A stretch of 64,000 nucleotides of DNA, taken from positions 1 through 64,000 of the forward strand of contig NZ_JAHLPP010000004.1 of the NCBI RefSeq assembly GCF_018917965.1. Reading direction: 5' to 3'. A program made the position numbers and the translations under genes. Below, piece after piece: positions 27,369 to 36,169 of this stretch; the first letter of the stretch is position 1; each line of letters starts with the position of its first letter. The notes beneath the pieces were generated by a model. That model searched no databases. It worked only from the letters and a program-made list of their open reading frames with translations, and was not told the DNA's origin. The stretch comes from Pseudoflavonifractor sp. MSJ-37. GTDB lineage: Bacteria > Bacillota > Clostridia > Oscillospirales > Oscillospiraceae.

Positions 27369-29172
27369 GGCTGGGCCCCTCCACCTTCAATTCCATGCGT
27401 ACCGTCAGGCCGGGACCGGGACGGTCCACCAGCCGGAGGCTGCCCTCGTGCCGGTCCACGATCTCCTTGGCGATGGAAAGGCCCAGACCGGTGCCGCCGG
27501 ACTCCCTGGAACGGGCCTTGTCCACCCGGTAGAACCGCTCGAAGATCCGGGCGCGGTCCTCCTGCGGGATGCCGATGCCGTTGTCCGACACCTCCATCCA
27601 CACCTTCTGCCCGATGCGGCCGGCCTGGATCAGGATCTTGCCGTTGTCCGGGGTGTACTTGATGGAGTTGGATACGATGTTCATCATCACCTGCACGATC
27701 CGCTCCCGGTCGCCGATGACCGGCGGCAGGTCAGGCTCCAGCAGGACGCGCATATCATGACCATGGCGCTGGGCCTCCATGCGGTTGGCATCGTACACAT
27801 CCTGCACCGCCTGTCCGAAGGGGAAGGGCGCCAGCTTGAGCCCGCTGTGCCCCGAATCGAACCGGGACAGGGTGAGCAGATCCTGGACGATATGGGTCAT
27901 GCGGTCGCTCTCACTGAGGATGACCCCCAGAAAGTTTTTCTCCATGTGCGGGGGCATCTCCCCGGCGCTGTCCACCAGCGTCTCGGCATAGCTCCGGATA
28001 TTGGTCAGAGGGGTGCGGAGCTCGTGGGACACATTGGCCACGAACTCCCGGCGCATCTCCTCCGTCTTATGCTGTTCTGTCACATCGTGGATCAGCACCA
28101 GCACGCCGCCCTGGCGCTCTCGGTAGAAGGGGGCCAGACGAAGCTCCAGACTGCGGCCGCCTACCTCCCGGGTACCGCTGAGACAGCCGTCATCTTCCAC
28201 CGCCAGCACCGCATCCAGAGGGGCGATGTCGCCGAAGAGGAATTCGTAGTTGTAGCTGGGCTCGTCTCCGGTCTCCTCACTGGCCACAGGGATGGGCCGG
28301 CCCAGCATCTCCTCGGCGGCCGGGTTGGCGTGGATCACCGCTCCCGCCGCAGAGAAGGCCACCACACCGTCGGTCATGTAGCGGAAGAGGGTGTCCAGCT
28401 TGTTGCGCTCGTTCTGCACCTCACGGAGGGTCTCCTGGAGGCGCTGGGCCATGGTGTTGAACGTGCCCGTCAGGACGCCGATCTCGTCCCGGGAGGCCAC
28501 CTCCAGCTTGTGGGAGAAGTCCCCCTCGGCCACCCGCTCGGCTCCCTCGGTCAGATGCTCGATGGGGATCACCATGGTCTTGGACATGAGGAAGGACAGG
28601 AGCACCGAGATCGCCAGTCCGAAGAACAGGGACTTGAGGATCAGGTCCACCAGAGCGCTGTTCAGCTCGGAGATACTGGCCCGGTCATCGTAGATATAGA
28701 CGATGTAGTCCCCATCCCCCCGCCGGATGGGATAGGCCACGTCCATATAATCATCGGATGCGTCGCACTCATAGCCGCCGTCCCGGCCGTTCAGGGCCAG
28801 GCTCAGGTTCAGGGACTGGAAGTCCAGGACCGGGTCGCTCTGGCTGTCGGAGGTCTCCAGACACTGGCCGGTACTGTCCAGGACATAGTAGTTCCGGCTG
28901 CGGCCGTCCACGCCCAGGGCACCGTTGTTGGCCTCCAGGATCTTGGCGATCATCTCCGCGCCGTTCTCCTCCCCTTGGGTAGAGCTGCGCAGATCGTTGA
29001 CCAACTCGGTGTCCTGCGCGAACACCTCCTCCATCCGGGCGTAGAAATCATGGATATAGTAGCTCACCACGGAGTTCACGAGGAACGCGCCCACCACCGT
29101 CATCAGCGACACGATGAGCAGGGTCATGATGAGTACGAGCTTCATATGCAGACTGCGGAACATGGATGGCAT
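27355..29172 (-). CDS. walK: Sensor histidine kinase WalK (YycG)
   Basis: The 605-residue product has two membrane spans (about 8-30 and 178-200) around an extracytoplasmic region, then HAMP (about 200-255, VIPIEHLTEGAERVAEGDF), and a PAS domain (about 265-365, with DGVVAFSAAGAVIHANPAAEEML). The HisKA domain carries the phospho-acceptor H383 in VANVSHELRTPL. The ATPase domain has NIVSNSIKYTPDNG and GTGLGLSIAKEIV. WalK senses the state of cell-wall synthesis and phosphorylates WalR. The HAMP-PAS layout with yycH and yycI downstream fixes the assignment. Confidence 0.95.
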   Translation of the reverse strand: MPSMFRSLHMKLVLIMTLLIVSLMTVVGAFLVNSVVSYYIHDFYARMEEVFAQDTELVNDLRSSTQGEENGAEMIAKILEANNGALGVDGRSRNYYVLDSTGQCLETSDSQSDPVLDFQSLNLSLALNGRDGGYECDASDDYMDVAYPIRRGDGDYIVYIYDDRASISELNSALVDLILKSLFFGLAISVLLSFLMSKTMVIPIEHLTEGAERVAEGDFSHKLEVASRDEIGVLTGTFNTMAQRLQETLREVQNERNKLDTLFRYMTDGVVAFSAAGAVIHANPAAEEMLGRPIPVASEETGDEPSYNYEFLFGDIAPLDAVLAVEDDGCLSGTREVGGRSLELRLAPFYRERQGGVLVLIHDVTEQHKTEEMRREFVANVSHELRTPLTNIRSYAETLVDSAGEMPPHMEKNFLGVILSESDRMTHIVQDLLTLSRFDSGHSGLKLAPFPFGQAVQDVYDANRMEAQRHGHDMRVLLEPDLPPVIGDRERIVQVMMNIVSNSIKYTPDNGKILIQAGRIGQKVWMEVSDNGIGIPQEDRARIFERFYRVDKARSRESGGTGLGLSIAKEIVDRHEGSLRLVDRPGPGLTVRMELKVEGPSHEAA

Positions 29173-29203
29173 CCCTCATTTCCCGGCGCGGTCCAGCCGG
29201 TGG

Positions 29204-29929
29204 TCACTCTTCCCCGTGGAACAGGTAGCCCAGTCCTCTCCGGGTGAGGATGAACTGGGGGGAGGCCGGGTCATCCTCCACTTTTTCCCGGAGCCGGCGG
29301 ACGGCCACGTCCACGGCCCGTACATCGCCCACATAGCCCTCATAGTTCCAGACGCGCTCCATCAGGACCTCCCGGGAGAACACCTTCCCGGGCTGAGCGG
29401 CCAGGAAGCGGATCAGCTCATACTCCCGCTGGGTCAGGTCCAGCGGCATCCCATCCTTATAGACCACCATGGCTCCGGTATCGATGCGGATGCGGCCCTG
29501 GACGATCTGGTCCACGTGTTCCTGCGGCCCGGGCGCAGTCTGGGCCGCGGCATCCTGGAGCACCTCGGTGCGGCGGATATTGGCCTTCACCCGTGCCAGG
29601 AGCTCCCGCATGGAGAAGGGTTTGGTGATGTAGTCGTCGGCACCCAGTTCCAACCCCATGACCTTGTCGGTCTCCTCTTCGCGGGCGGTGAGCATGAGCA
29701 CCGGCGTGCTCCGGTCCTTCTCCCGAAAGGCCCTGCACACGTCGAAGCCGTTCTTCTTGGGGAGCATCAGGTCCAGCAGGACCAGGTCCGGATGCTGTTC
29801 CAGAGCCAGCTGGAGGCCGGCCTCTCCGTCATAGGCTTCCAGCGTCTCATAGCCCTCCTTCGTCAGGTTGAAGCTGAGGATGTCCACGATGTTCTTCTCA
29901 TCCTCCACGATCAGGACTCGCTTCTTCAT
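29204..29929 (-). CDS. walR: Response regulator WalR (YycF)
   Basis: The 241-residue product is of the OmpR family. The receiver has E9/D10, phosphoacceptor D53 in LLDLMLPKKNG and the conserved Lys in DDYITKPFSMREL. The C-terminal winged helix has VRAVDVAVRRLREKVE and the closing RRGLGYLF. It controls wall hydrolases and related genes, and is usually essential in Firmicutes. It is the first gene of the wal operon, 31 bases before walK, with AGGAGGGAAGAG as ribosome site. Confidence 0.95.
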   Translation of the reverse strand: MKKRVLIVEDEKNIVDILSFNLTKEGYETLEAYDGEAGLQLALEQHPDLVLLDLMLPKKNGFDVCRAFREKDRSTPVLMLTAREEETDKVMGLELGADDYITKPFSMRELLARVKANIRRTEVLQDAAAQTAPGPQEHVDQIVQGRIRIDTGAMVVYKDGMPLDLTQREYELIRFLAAQPGKVFSREVLMERVWNYEGYVGDVRAVDVAVRRLREKVEDDPASPQFILTRRGLGYLFHGEE

Positions 29930-29971
29930 GCTCTTCCCTCCTCTTGGTCGTTCTCTCTATCTCGGAAGGGC

Positions 29972-30508
29972 TCACAGTCCCAGCAGGACCTTCGCCTTGA
30001 GGGCGGCCGCCACGGTCTTGCCGTCAGCGATCTCCCCCGACATGATCTGGTCGATCAGGGTCTGGAACGGGATGCGCTCCCTCTCCAGGAACTCGTCCTC
30101 GTCTGGGTGGCTCTCTCCCTGTGTCAGCTCCCGGGCCAGATACATATGGAGCACCTCGCTGGAGAAGCCGGGGGAGGTGTAAAGGCAGCCCAGATACGTC
30201 AGCTCGCCGGGGACAGCGCCCACCTCCTCGCTCAGCTCCCGGAGGGCGGCCAGCCGATGGTCCTCGCCATGCTCCAGCTTGCCGGCGGGGAGCTCCGCGA
30301 TCACCTTCCGGAAGGGATAGCGGAACTGCCGCACCAGCGTGACGGTGCCGTCATCGTGGAGGGGCAGGATGACTACGCCGCCGGGGTGCTCCACCACCTC
30401 CCGGGAGGCGATGCGTCCGTTGGGCAGCTCGGCCTGATCCAGCCGCAGAGTGACGATATGTCCCTTGAACTTGATCTCAGAAGAGACAGTCTTTTCCAGC
30501 AGTTCCAT
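29972..30508 (-). CDS. NUDIX hydrolase, ADP-ribose pyrophosphatase type
   Basis: The 178-residue product contains the Nudix box with GKLEHGED followed by LAALRELSEEVGA, where the Glu residues bind Mg2+. HPGGVVILPLHDDGTVTLVRQFRYP before it and LYTSPGFSSEVLHMYLA after it are typical for ADP-ribose diphosphatases (NudF). Such enzymes hydrolyse ADP-ribose to AMP and ribose-5-phosphate. It lies 42 bases upstream of walR on the same strand and may share its transcript. Confidence 0.9.
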   Translation of the reverse strand: MELLEKTVSSEIKFKGHIVTLRLDQAELPNGRIASREVVEHPGGVVILPLHDDGTVTLVRQFRYPFRKVIAELPAGKLEHGEDHRLAALRELSEEVGAVPGELTYLGCLYTSPGFSSEVLHMYLARELTQGESHPDEDEFLERERIPFQTLIDQIMSGEIADGKTVAAALKAKVLLGL

Positions 30509-30710
30509 AGGATACGCTCCTTCCCCGGGCCCGGCCCGGACGATGTCATCAGTATTTTCTAGTGTATCACAAAAACCACCGCTCCGCCACCCCCTCCGGC
30601 CTTCACCGGCCGGGCAAACATTACCGCTGTCCCCGGCGGGCGGGACATGGTATCATCATAGGGATATCCGCGCCCTGCGGTCCGCAGGGGCTTTGAAAGG
30701 AGAGACTGCC

Positions 30711-31235
30711 ATGACCATCCAGCCCATCGGCCCCGACAGCGCCCTGCTCTATCTCTCTCCGGCAGACCTGCGGGAGAGGGGGCTCTCCGGAGTGGAGCTG
30801 ACGCTCGCCCAGATCCTCCCCCTCTGCCGGGCGGCCTGCCGCTCCGCCGATTTGGATCCGGAGGGTTCGGCGGAGCTGGAGATGTTCCCCGGGGAGGCCG
30901 GGGCCCTCATCTTCCTCCGGGTCCGGCCGGCCCAATATCTGTGGTGCTGTTTTGATGATCTGGAGGACCTGACCGCCGCCGTCCGCACCCGGCCAGACCC
31001 GCCTCCAGAGGCCGCCCTCTACTGGTGGCGGGACCAGTGGTGGCTCTCCATCCCCCGCACCGAGGAGGGCTGGGCGGCCCATCTCTCTGAGTTCGGAGCC
31101 CCAGTCCGGGACCGCCCCTGGCTTTCCGCCCGGCTGGCGGAGCACGGGGCCCTCATCTTCCCGGAGCGGGCTTTGGAACGGATCCTTCCATACGGCACGG
31201 CGGAAAATGAACGTTCCCCCCGTTTCTTCCCTTGA
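30711..31235 (+). CDS. MecA-like adaptor protein
   Basis: The 174-residue product starts MTIQPIGPDSALLYLSPADL, which fits the N-terminal substrate-binding domain of MecA (pattern I..I....L...LS..DL...). The C-terminal part ends with LSEFGAPV and LAEHGALIFPERALERI, like the MecA end (EYG ... EHGKVI). MecA hands substrates to ClpC for degradation. It is shorter than classical MecA (about 220), so the identity is likely but not certain. GAAAGGAGAG lies before ATG 30711; the frame further upstream has no good start. Confidence 0.65.
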   Translation: MTIQPIGPDSALLYLSPADLRERGLSGVELTLAQILPLCRAACRSADLDPEGSAELEMFPGEAGALIFLRVRPAQYLWCCFDDLEDLTAAVRTRPDPPPEAALYWWRDQWWLSIPRTEEGWAAHLSEFGAPVRDRPWLSARLAEHGALIFPERALERILPYGTAENERSPRFFP

Positions 31236-31288
31236 CAGCTGTGGTATAATATTGGTACGATAGATATGGAACATCAGGAGGTGAGACC

Positions 31289-31759
31289 GTGGACCGCAGA
31301 GGAACGAAGCTGATCGCCAAAAACAGCAAGGCCTTCCATGACTATTTCATCGAGGATCGTTACGAGGCCGGCATCGCTCTGGCGGGCACCGAGGTCAAAT
31401 CCATCCGGCAGGGCAATGTGAACCTGAAGGACTCGTTCTGTCTCATCAAAGATGGGCAGATGCAGGTCCATGGGATGCACATCAGTCCTTATGAGAAGGG
31501 CAACATCTTCAATAAGGACCCCCGCCGCCCCCGCCAGCTCCTGATGCACAAGAGAGAGATCCTCCGCCTCTTCGCCAAGGTGAAGCAGGACGGCTACTCT
31601 CTGGTCCCTCTGTCCGTCTACTTCAAAGATTCCAGGGTCAAGCTGGAGGTCGGTCTCGCCAAGGGCAAGAAGCTCTATGACAAGCGGGACGCGGCTGCGG
31701 CCAAGGACGCCAAGCGCGAGATGGACCGCACCATGAAGACCCAGCGCAGATACGGCTGA
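31289..31759 (+). CDS. smpB: SsrA-binding protein SmpB
   Basis: The 156-residue product starts at GTG 31289, with AGGAGG 6-8 bases upstream. Hallmarks are NSKAFHDYFIEDRYEAGIAL, GTEVKSIRQGNVNLKDSF, the HISPYEKGN loop, and the basic C-terminal tail DKRDAAAAKDAKREMDR that enters the ribosome. SmpB carries tmRNA to stalled ribosomes. Its partner ssrA lies 760 bases downstream on the same strand, with only the cyclophilin gene between. Confidence 0.98.
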   Translation: MDRRGTKLIAKNSKAFHDYFIEDRYEAGIALAGTEVKSIRQGNVNLKDSFCLIKDGQMQVHGMHISPYEKGNIFNKDPRRPRQLLMHKREILRLFAKVKQDGYSLVPLSVYFKDSRVKLEVGLAKGKKLYDKRDAAAAKDAKREMDRTMKTQRRYG

Positions 31760-31796
31760 TCCCAGCCATCTCTCAACAGAAAGGACGTATGTTCCC

Positions 31797-32321
31797 ATGG
31801 CTCAGAACCCCATCGTCACCTTCGAGATGGAGGACGGCGGCAAGATGGTCGCCGAGCTCTATCCCGATGTGGCCCCCAACTCTGTGAACAACTTCATCAG
31901 TCTGGTGAAGAGCGGCTTCTATGACGGCCTCATCTTCCACCGCGTGATTCCTGGCTTCATGATCCAGGGTGGCTGCCCCCAGGGCACCGGTATGGGTGGT
32001 CCGGGCTACTCCATCAAGGGAGAGTTCTCCGGCAACGGCTTCCGTCAGAACACCCTGAAGCATGACCGGGGCGTGCTCTCCATGGCCCGCGCCATGCATC
32101 CCAACTCCGCCGGCAGCCAGTTCTTCATCATGGTGGAGAAGGCTCCCCATCTCGATGGCCAGTATGCCGCCTTCGGTAAGGTCATCGAGGGCATGGACGT
32201 GGCTGACGCCATCGTGAACGTGGCGACGGATGCCATGGACCGGCCCAAGCAGGACCAGCGCATGAAGTCCGTCACCGTGGAGACCTTCGGTGTGGACTAT
32301 CCCGCGCCTGAGAAGGTCTGA
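31797..32321 (+). CDS. Cyclophilin-type peptidyl-prolyl isomerase
   Basis: The 174-residue cytoplasmic product has no signal peptide. Cyclophilin core motifs are visible: APNSVNNFISLVKSGFYDGL, FHRVIPGFMIQGG with the catalytic Arg, GMGGPGYSIKGEF, SMARAMHPNSAGSQFFIM, and LDGQYAAFGKVIEGMDV. It catalyses cis-trans isomerisation of Xaa-Pro bonds. It lies 37 bases after smpB and is probably co-transcribed. Confidence 0.97.
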   Translation: MAQNPIVTFEMEDGGKMVAELYPDVAPNSVNNFISLVKSGFYDGLIFHRVIPGFMIQGGCPQGTGMGGPGYSIKGEFSGNGFRQNTLKHDRGVLSMARAMHPNSAGSQFFIMVEKAPHLDGQYAAFGKVIEGMDVADAIVNVATDAMDRPKQDQRMKSVTVETFGVDYPAPEKV

Positions 32322-32517
32322 TCCAAACCGATCCTATCTCCCGCTCCCTGACCTTCAGGGGGCGGGAGCGGATATCCGCTCCTCCCCAGAGAGGAGCCCC
32401 ATATCTCTTTCACCTCCCGCCAAGCGGGCCTCCGATGGGATCCCAGCGAAGCGGGAAGAGAGATAGCGGAACGAGCAAGCTTTCGCCGTGAGGCGGTGTA
32501 GCTTGTCCCGACGACGA
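32322..32517 (+). other. Structured leader between cyclophilin and ssrA
   Basis: No gene lies here. CCGCTCCC..GGGAGCGG (about 32341-32370) is a probable terminator-type stem with no T-run, and the adjoining GGAGCGGATATCCGCTCC is palindromic. A hairpin with CAAGCT/AGCTTG and CGCC/GGCG stems lies at 32476-32506, just before the tmRNA 5' end. I see no convincing -10/-35 pair for ssrA. Confidence 0.4.
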
Positions 32518-32865
32518 GGGGGCGTACTGGTTTCGACGGGGACGCAGAGGCAGGAATAGCGGGCGGGTGCGCCTAGCACCCTAAAAATGGGCAACTTATA
32601 AATCAAAGAACAACGATAACGTCGTTCTCGCCGCTGCTTGATAGCGGCCGTCCTGCCCGGAAGGACCACGAGCCGGGTCTGGGCGTCGTTTAGTGGTGCC
32701 CGTGCGTGCGCAAAGCTTTGAGCGCACCATGAATCATGAAGCTACCGACCTTTGAAGCGTGATGGCTCGCGTCAGAGTTAGGGAATCGTAAAAAACCGTC
32801 TGCGCCCGGAGAGGTTCCTGCTGAAACGTTTTCGGACGGGGGTTCGACTCCCCCCGCCTCCACCA
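32518..32865 (+). ncRNA. ssrA: Transfer-messenger RNA (tmRNA)
   Basis: The 5' end GGGGGCG pairs with CGCCTCC before the encoded ACCA at the 3' end, and TTCGACTCC is the T-arm loop. The 5' part GGTTTCGACGGGGACG is the usual tRNA-like domain. The tag frame ends with codons for NNDNVVLAAA and stops at TGA 32639-32641. The first tag codon is uncertain, perhaps TCA at 32603 (Ser) or a nearby one. tmRNA with SmpB rescues stalled ribosomes and marks the product for proteolysis. An integrated island begins directly after the CCA. Confidence 0.96.
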
Positions 32866-33660
32866 AAGCGACCCTAGACGAACTCAAATCGTCGATGGTC
32901 ACATCAGAATGGCTGTCCTGTGTGTTATACAGGACAGTCATTTTGTCATCATAGAGGTAAATCCTGTTGACAAAAGTATCCACTAAGGCCTGACGGTATT
33001 TCAGGTCATTTACATCGCCTTTACGGAACTGGTTCAGGAAGAACCGCACTTCATTGACCGTGGGCGTAGGGTGGGAGGAAGTCTCCACAAGAATCTGCTG
33101 TTCCAGCTCGTTGCGTTCCCGTTTCTTCTGGGAGATACGCTCCGCAATCACATCGACGATTTGACCCCTTTCATGGGCCTTAAAGAGATTTTCTGTAGCC
33201 CGCTCGTTTTCTTTTAGGAGCTTTTTGAGTCGCTTGAGGTTATCTGTGTCTTTCTCCTGTTCACAAAGCCGCATGACTTCTTTGGCGATTCGGCCAATAT
33301 TTTCCTTGGTCAACAGTTTTCTGGTTTCCTTGATTACCAAATCCTCAATATATGCTTTGCTGACAGTCTTTTTATGGCAGGACTTGTCCCGGCGGTTGGC
33401 CACACACTGGTAGTAGTGATACTTGGTTCCAGTCTTGCTGGTTCCGCTAATGCCTGTCATAGCAGCCTGACAATACCCGCAGAATAGTTTGGTGCTCAAT
33501 ATGTAATTTTCGAAGGCCTTTGCACGCGCAGGGGCTTTTTTCTTTTTGTCCATCATATCCTGCACCTCATAAAACAAAGTCATCGCTGATAATCCGGGGC
33601 AATCCGTCCGGGGTCTCTGTGCCTCTGTAAGTGTAAACTCCAATATACCGCTTGTTGCGG
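32690..33660 (-). pseudogene. Large serine recombinase, C-terminal half, frameshifted
   Basis: The main frame (33643 to 32690) encodes LFYEVQDMMDKKKKAPARAK, then the recombinase zinc ribbon (KLFCGYCQAAMTGISG followed by CVANRRDKSCHKK) and a long coiled coil. Just upstream, in another frame, ILRNKRYIGVYTYRGTETPD and GLPRIISDD continue the same protein, so a one-base indel near 33580-33590 breaks it. The catalytic resolvase domain is absent. The 3' end reads antisense through the tmRNA 3' part (LVEAGGVEPPSENVSAG), so the last roughly 55 codons are ssrA sequence. It must be inactive as a recombinase. Confidence 0.85.
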
Positions 33661-33831
33661 AGAATCCTCTTTTTGATTTGACAGATTATCAAGCGCGTAT
33701 TCGCAGCATTGGCACACTAGATTGTTCAAAGAAACCTTTTGGGCTTGTGCTACTACATTTAACCGCTCAACCAACTCTGCCGGCATTCGAAATGTCTTGT
33801 TGACCATTTCGGGTTTGCTGACCTTAAACAT
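33580..33831 (-). CDS. Small ribbon-helix-helix type protein, C-terminus altered by fusion
   Basis: ATG 33831 has GAGGTGAGG upstream. The first roughly 52 residues, with VNKTFRMPAELVERLNVVA and SLNNLVCQCCEYALDNL, fit a small Arc/CopG-type ribbon-helix-helix DNA-binding protein. After DNLSNQ the frame runs 30 more residues through sequence that in another frame is the recombinase middle (RNKRYIGVYTYRGTET). So a deletion joined this gene to the recombinase, and the tail is not native. Such proteins usually control the transfer or maintenance genes of mobile elements. Confidence 0.6.
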   Translation of the reverse strand: MFKVSKPEMVNKTFRMPAELVERLNVVAQAQKVSLNNLVCQCCEYALDNLSNQKEDSPQQAVYWSLHLQRHRDPGRIAPDYQR

Positions 33832-33987
33832 AGCCTCACCTCTTGGCACAAGTATAGATGAAAAACCGCGTGTTAAATACATGCTATTTTTACACTTATA
33901 TTTTTATGTGTAATCTATTGCGATGCGCCAAAAGATGCTTTATCATGTGGGTATGAATTCAAAAAAACAGAGAGAAGGACGGATACC

Positions 33988-34833
33988 ATGAAATTTCAAG
34001 AGCTATTGGCTGGAAAGCAAATCAACTGGGACAGAGTAAAGCTGATTCGTCACAATCTTACAAATGAGGTGGTGGCTGCTAACTTTGAACAAGGATATTT
34101 GGAACTGTATCAATCAGTGCAGTCCCCTACACGCTTCAAGAACTGTGACATGGTCATCAGCTTTTTAGGGACAGAGGGAACAAATGGCGTTTTTCAAGGC
34201 TGTTACCGGGTAGGCGATTTCAAGCCCTATCGCCGCGCCCAATTCCCAGATGATTTTACACCGGACGGCGGTATGACCGAGGACAAGTCTGTGGTATATG
34301 AGCTAGCCAAGACGGATTTGCTTGCTGATATGAAAGACCGCCTTGTGATTGATTGGGGCAAGGGGGCTATCAACTGGTGCCAGAACGGTACAACGGAGAA
34401 GGAATTATTGGAAATCCGCCCTGCCGTATCTGAAATCAGCTTTATCAGCTATGACAAGGTACTGCTTTCCTTTGAGGCTCTTCACAAAATTGTCTACAAC
34501 AAAGCGGCCTACAAGGAGTGGGAAGAAAAGCTGTCCGCCGTGGCGGGGGTATATCTTATTACGGATACCAAAACTGGTAAGCACTATGTCGGCTCCGCCA
34601 GTGGCGAACAGGGTGGTATCTGGGGACGGTGGAGCGAATACGCCAAGACGAAACACGGCGGCAATAAGCGCCTCAAGGAGCTTATCACCGCCGATGCCGA
34701 CTATTGCAGCAATTTTCAGTATTCCATTCTGGAGGTATTCCCCATCAAAAGAGATAGGCACGAAGTGTTGGAGTATGAGCAGTTGTATAAGAAAAAGCTG
34801 TGGTCGATTCAGTTTGGATTGAACGATAACTAG
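33988..34833 (+). CDS. GIY-YIG nuclease-domain protein
   Basis: The 281-residue product has an N-terminal domain of about 180 residues that I do not recognise. It is followed by a C-terminal GIY-YIG domain (about 187-275): GVYLITDTKTG, KHYVGSASGEQGG, the catalytic Arg in GRWSEYAKT, and the metal-binding Glu in VLEYEQLYKKKLW. All key residues are present, so it may cut DNA. Many GIY-YIG proteins of this size are carried by mobile elements and defence loci. It is AT-richer than the core genes and has GAGAGAAGGACGG before the ATG. The next gene follows after 103 bases on the same strand. Confidence 0.8.
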   Translation: MKFQELLAGKQINWDRVKLIRHNLTNEVVAANFEQGYLELYQSVQSPTRFKNCDMVISFLGTEGTNGVFQGCYRVGDFKPYRRAQFPDDFTPDGGMTEDKSVVYELAKTDLLADMKDRLVIDWGKGAINWCQNGTTEKELLEIRPAVSEISFISYDKVLLSFEALHKIVYNKAAYKEWEEKLSAVAGVYLITDTKTGKHYVGSASGEQGGIWGRWSEYAKTKHGGNKRLKELITADADYCSNFQYSILEVFPIKRDRHEVLEYEQLYKKKLWSIQFGLNDN

Positions 34834-34936
34834 ACGCTAGCAGAATGGTAAGTTGTGGTTGAAATCAGAAGACTATATGTGTAAAATAATTAAAAGATTA
34901 CATTAAACAGTATTCAAAAGAAAGAAGGACAGATGT

Positions 34937-36169
34937 ATGAATGATCTAGAACAGTTTACACAAGAGCAAGCCTTTCTTGATGCAATTCTTGCGTACGACC
35001 TTCGAATAATCAAAGATGAAACAAGGTTTTGGATGATTCGTACTAAAAAAGGGTATTTTTACAATGAATTTATCTCTAATGACTTTGTTGCCTTAGCATG
35101 GAATACAATTACATCAGCTACTGATTTTTCAGAAGCGAATCAAGAAGCATTGAAAGATCAAGTTTTGCTGGATTATGAAGAAATAAAGAGGCCAACTACT
35201 GTTATAAATAAATGTGAGAGTTTTATTCACGATGTCAAGCCGGGAGATTATATTGTAATTCCAAATGCGGGTTCGGAATATATTACCATTGCTATTGCGG
35301 GCGAATATTATGAGGAAGAAAGCAAGACATATGAGATTGAAAAGGAAATAATTGCTCGTATTGAGAAAAAAGATGTCCAAATAAACGAGGTATCATGCCC
35401 CTACCGCAAGCGTCGAAAGATAACTCCGTTGAAAACATTAAAATCTTCAGAAATTGATGGAAAACTATTCAAGGCTATTTCAAATTATCATGGTATTAGC
35501 AATTTTGATGACTATTGGAGAAGCATACTTGGGGTTTTGTATGATACTTATAGCTATCAGCAAAATCTTAATATTGTGTATCACATAAATCGCACTTCTC
35601 CTGTTGGGCCGCGAACCCTTTCAAAGTTACTATGGGCAGCTACAGATTGTTGGTGTGAATTAGTAAGCGAAGATAATATTTCGGCACAAGTCCATATTGC
35701 TTCGCCGGGGCCAGTCGATTTCCAAATTGTAGAAGTTATTCCACAGTGTTTGGATGCTGTAAAAATTTTGGCGGGTTTAACTATCGGTACAATTTCTGTT
35801 GTTAAACCAGAAGCAATACCAACATTTATAAAAAGTCTCCTTACTTTACCTACAGAAGTTGATCGAGAATATATTGCGACAAAGCGAGCGAAACTACAAT
35901 TAGAGAAAGAAACCAAAATGTTGCCATTAGAGATTGAAGAGAAGAAACTCAATAATCTTGAAAAGAAAGTGTCTATTCTCGAACGATTAAAGGGGTTGGG
36001 TGTTGATACCAAGAAACTCGAAGCATCTGCTACAGAGCTTGCAGAGACATTTGAATATTTAAAAATTGAAAGTGCAGAAAAAGATTTGCCGGAAGCCTTA
36101 ACAGATAACGAGACAGTTTCAGATGAACTTATTGAGGAAGATATTGCAGAGGAAGAAACCGTTAATTGA
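34937..36169 (+). CDS. Unassigned 410-residue island protein, PUA/EVE-like N-terminus and coiled-coil tail
   Basis: The N-terminal stretch ETRFWMIRTKKGYFYNEFIS plus NDFVALAWNTIT resembles the FW-x-R...G.Y...F...VA-GW pattern seen in PUA/EVE-like domains at the head of restriction and defence proteins. The middle (about 130-290) contains RTSPVGPRTLSKLLWAATDC and ends in a short hydrophobic stretch (about 272-290, AVKILAGLTIGTISVVKPEA) that may be buried or membrane-associated. From about 310 to 380 it is a Lys/Glu-rich coiled coil, and the last 30 residues are very acidic. G+C is about a third, the lowest in the window. I recognise no full-length family. Confidence 0.75.
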   Translation: MNDLEQFTQEQAFLDAILAYDLRIIKDETRFWMIRTKKGYFYNEFISNDFVALAWNTITSATDFSEANQEALKDQVLLDYEEIKRPTTVINKCESFIHDVKPGDYIVIPNAGSEYITIAIAGEYYEEESKTYEIEKEIIARIEKKDVQINEVSCPYRKRRKITPLKTLKSSEIDGKLFKAISNYHGISNFDDYWRSILGVLYDTYSYQQNLNIVYHINRTSPVGPRTLSKLLWAATDCWCELVSEDNISAQVHIASPGPVDFQIVEVIPQCLDAVKILAGLTIGTISVVKPEAIPTFIKSLLTLPTEVDREYIATKRAKLQLEKETKMLPLEIEEKKLNNLEKKVSILERLKGLGVDTKKLEASATELAETFEYLKIESAEKDLPEALTDNETVSDELIEEDIAEEETVN

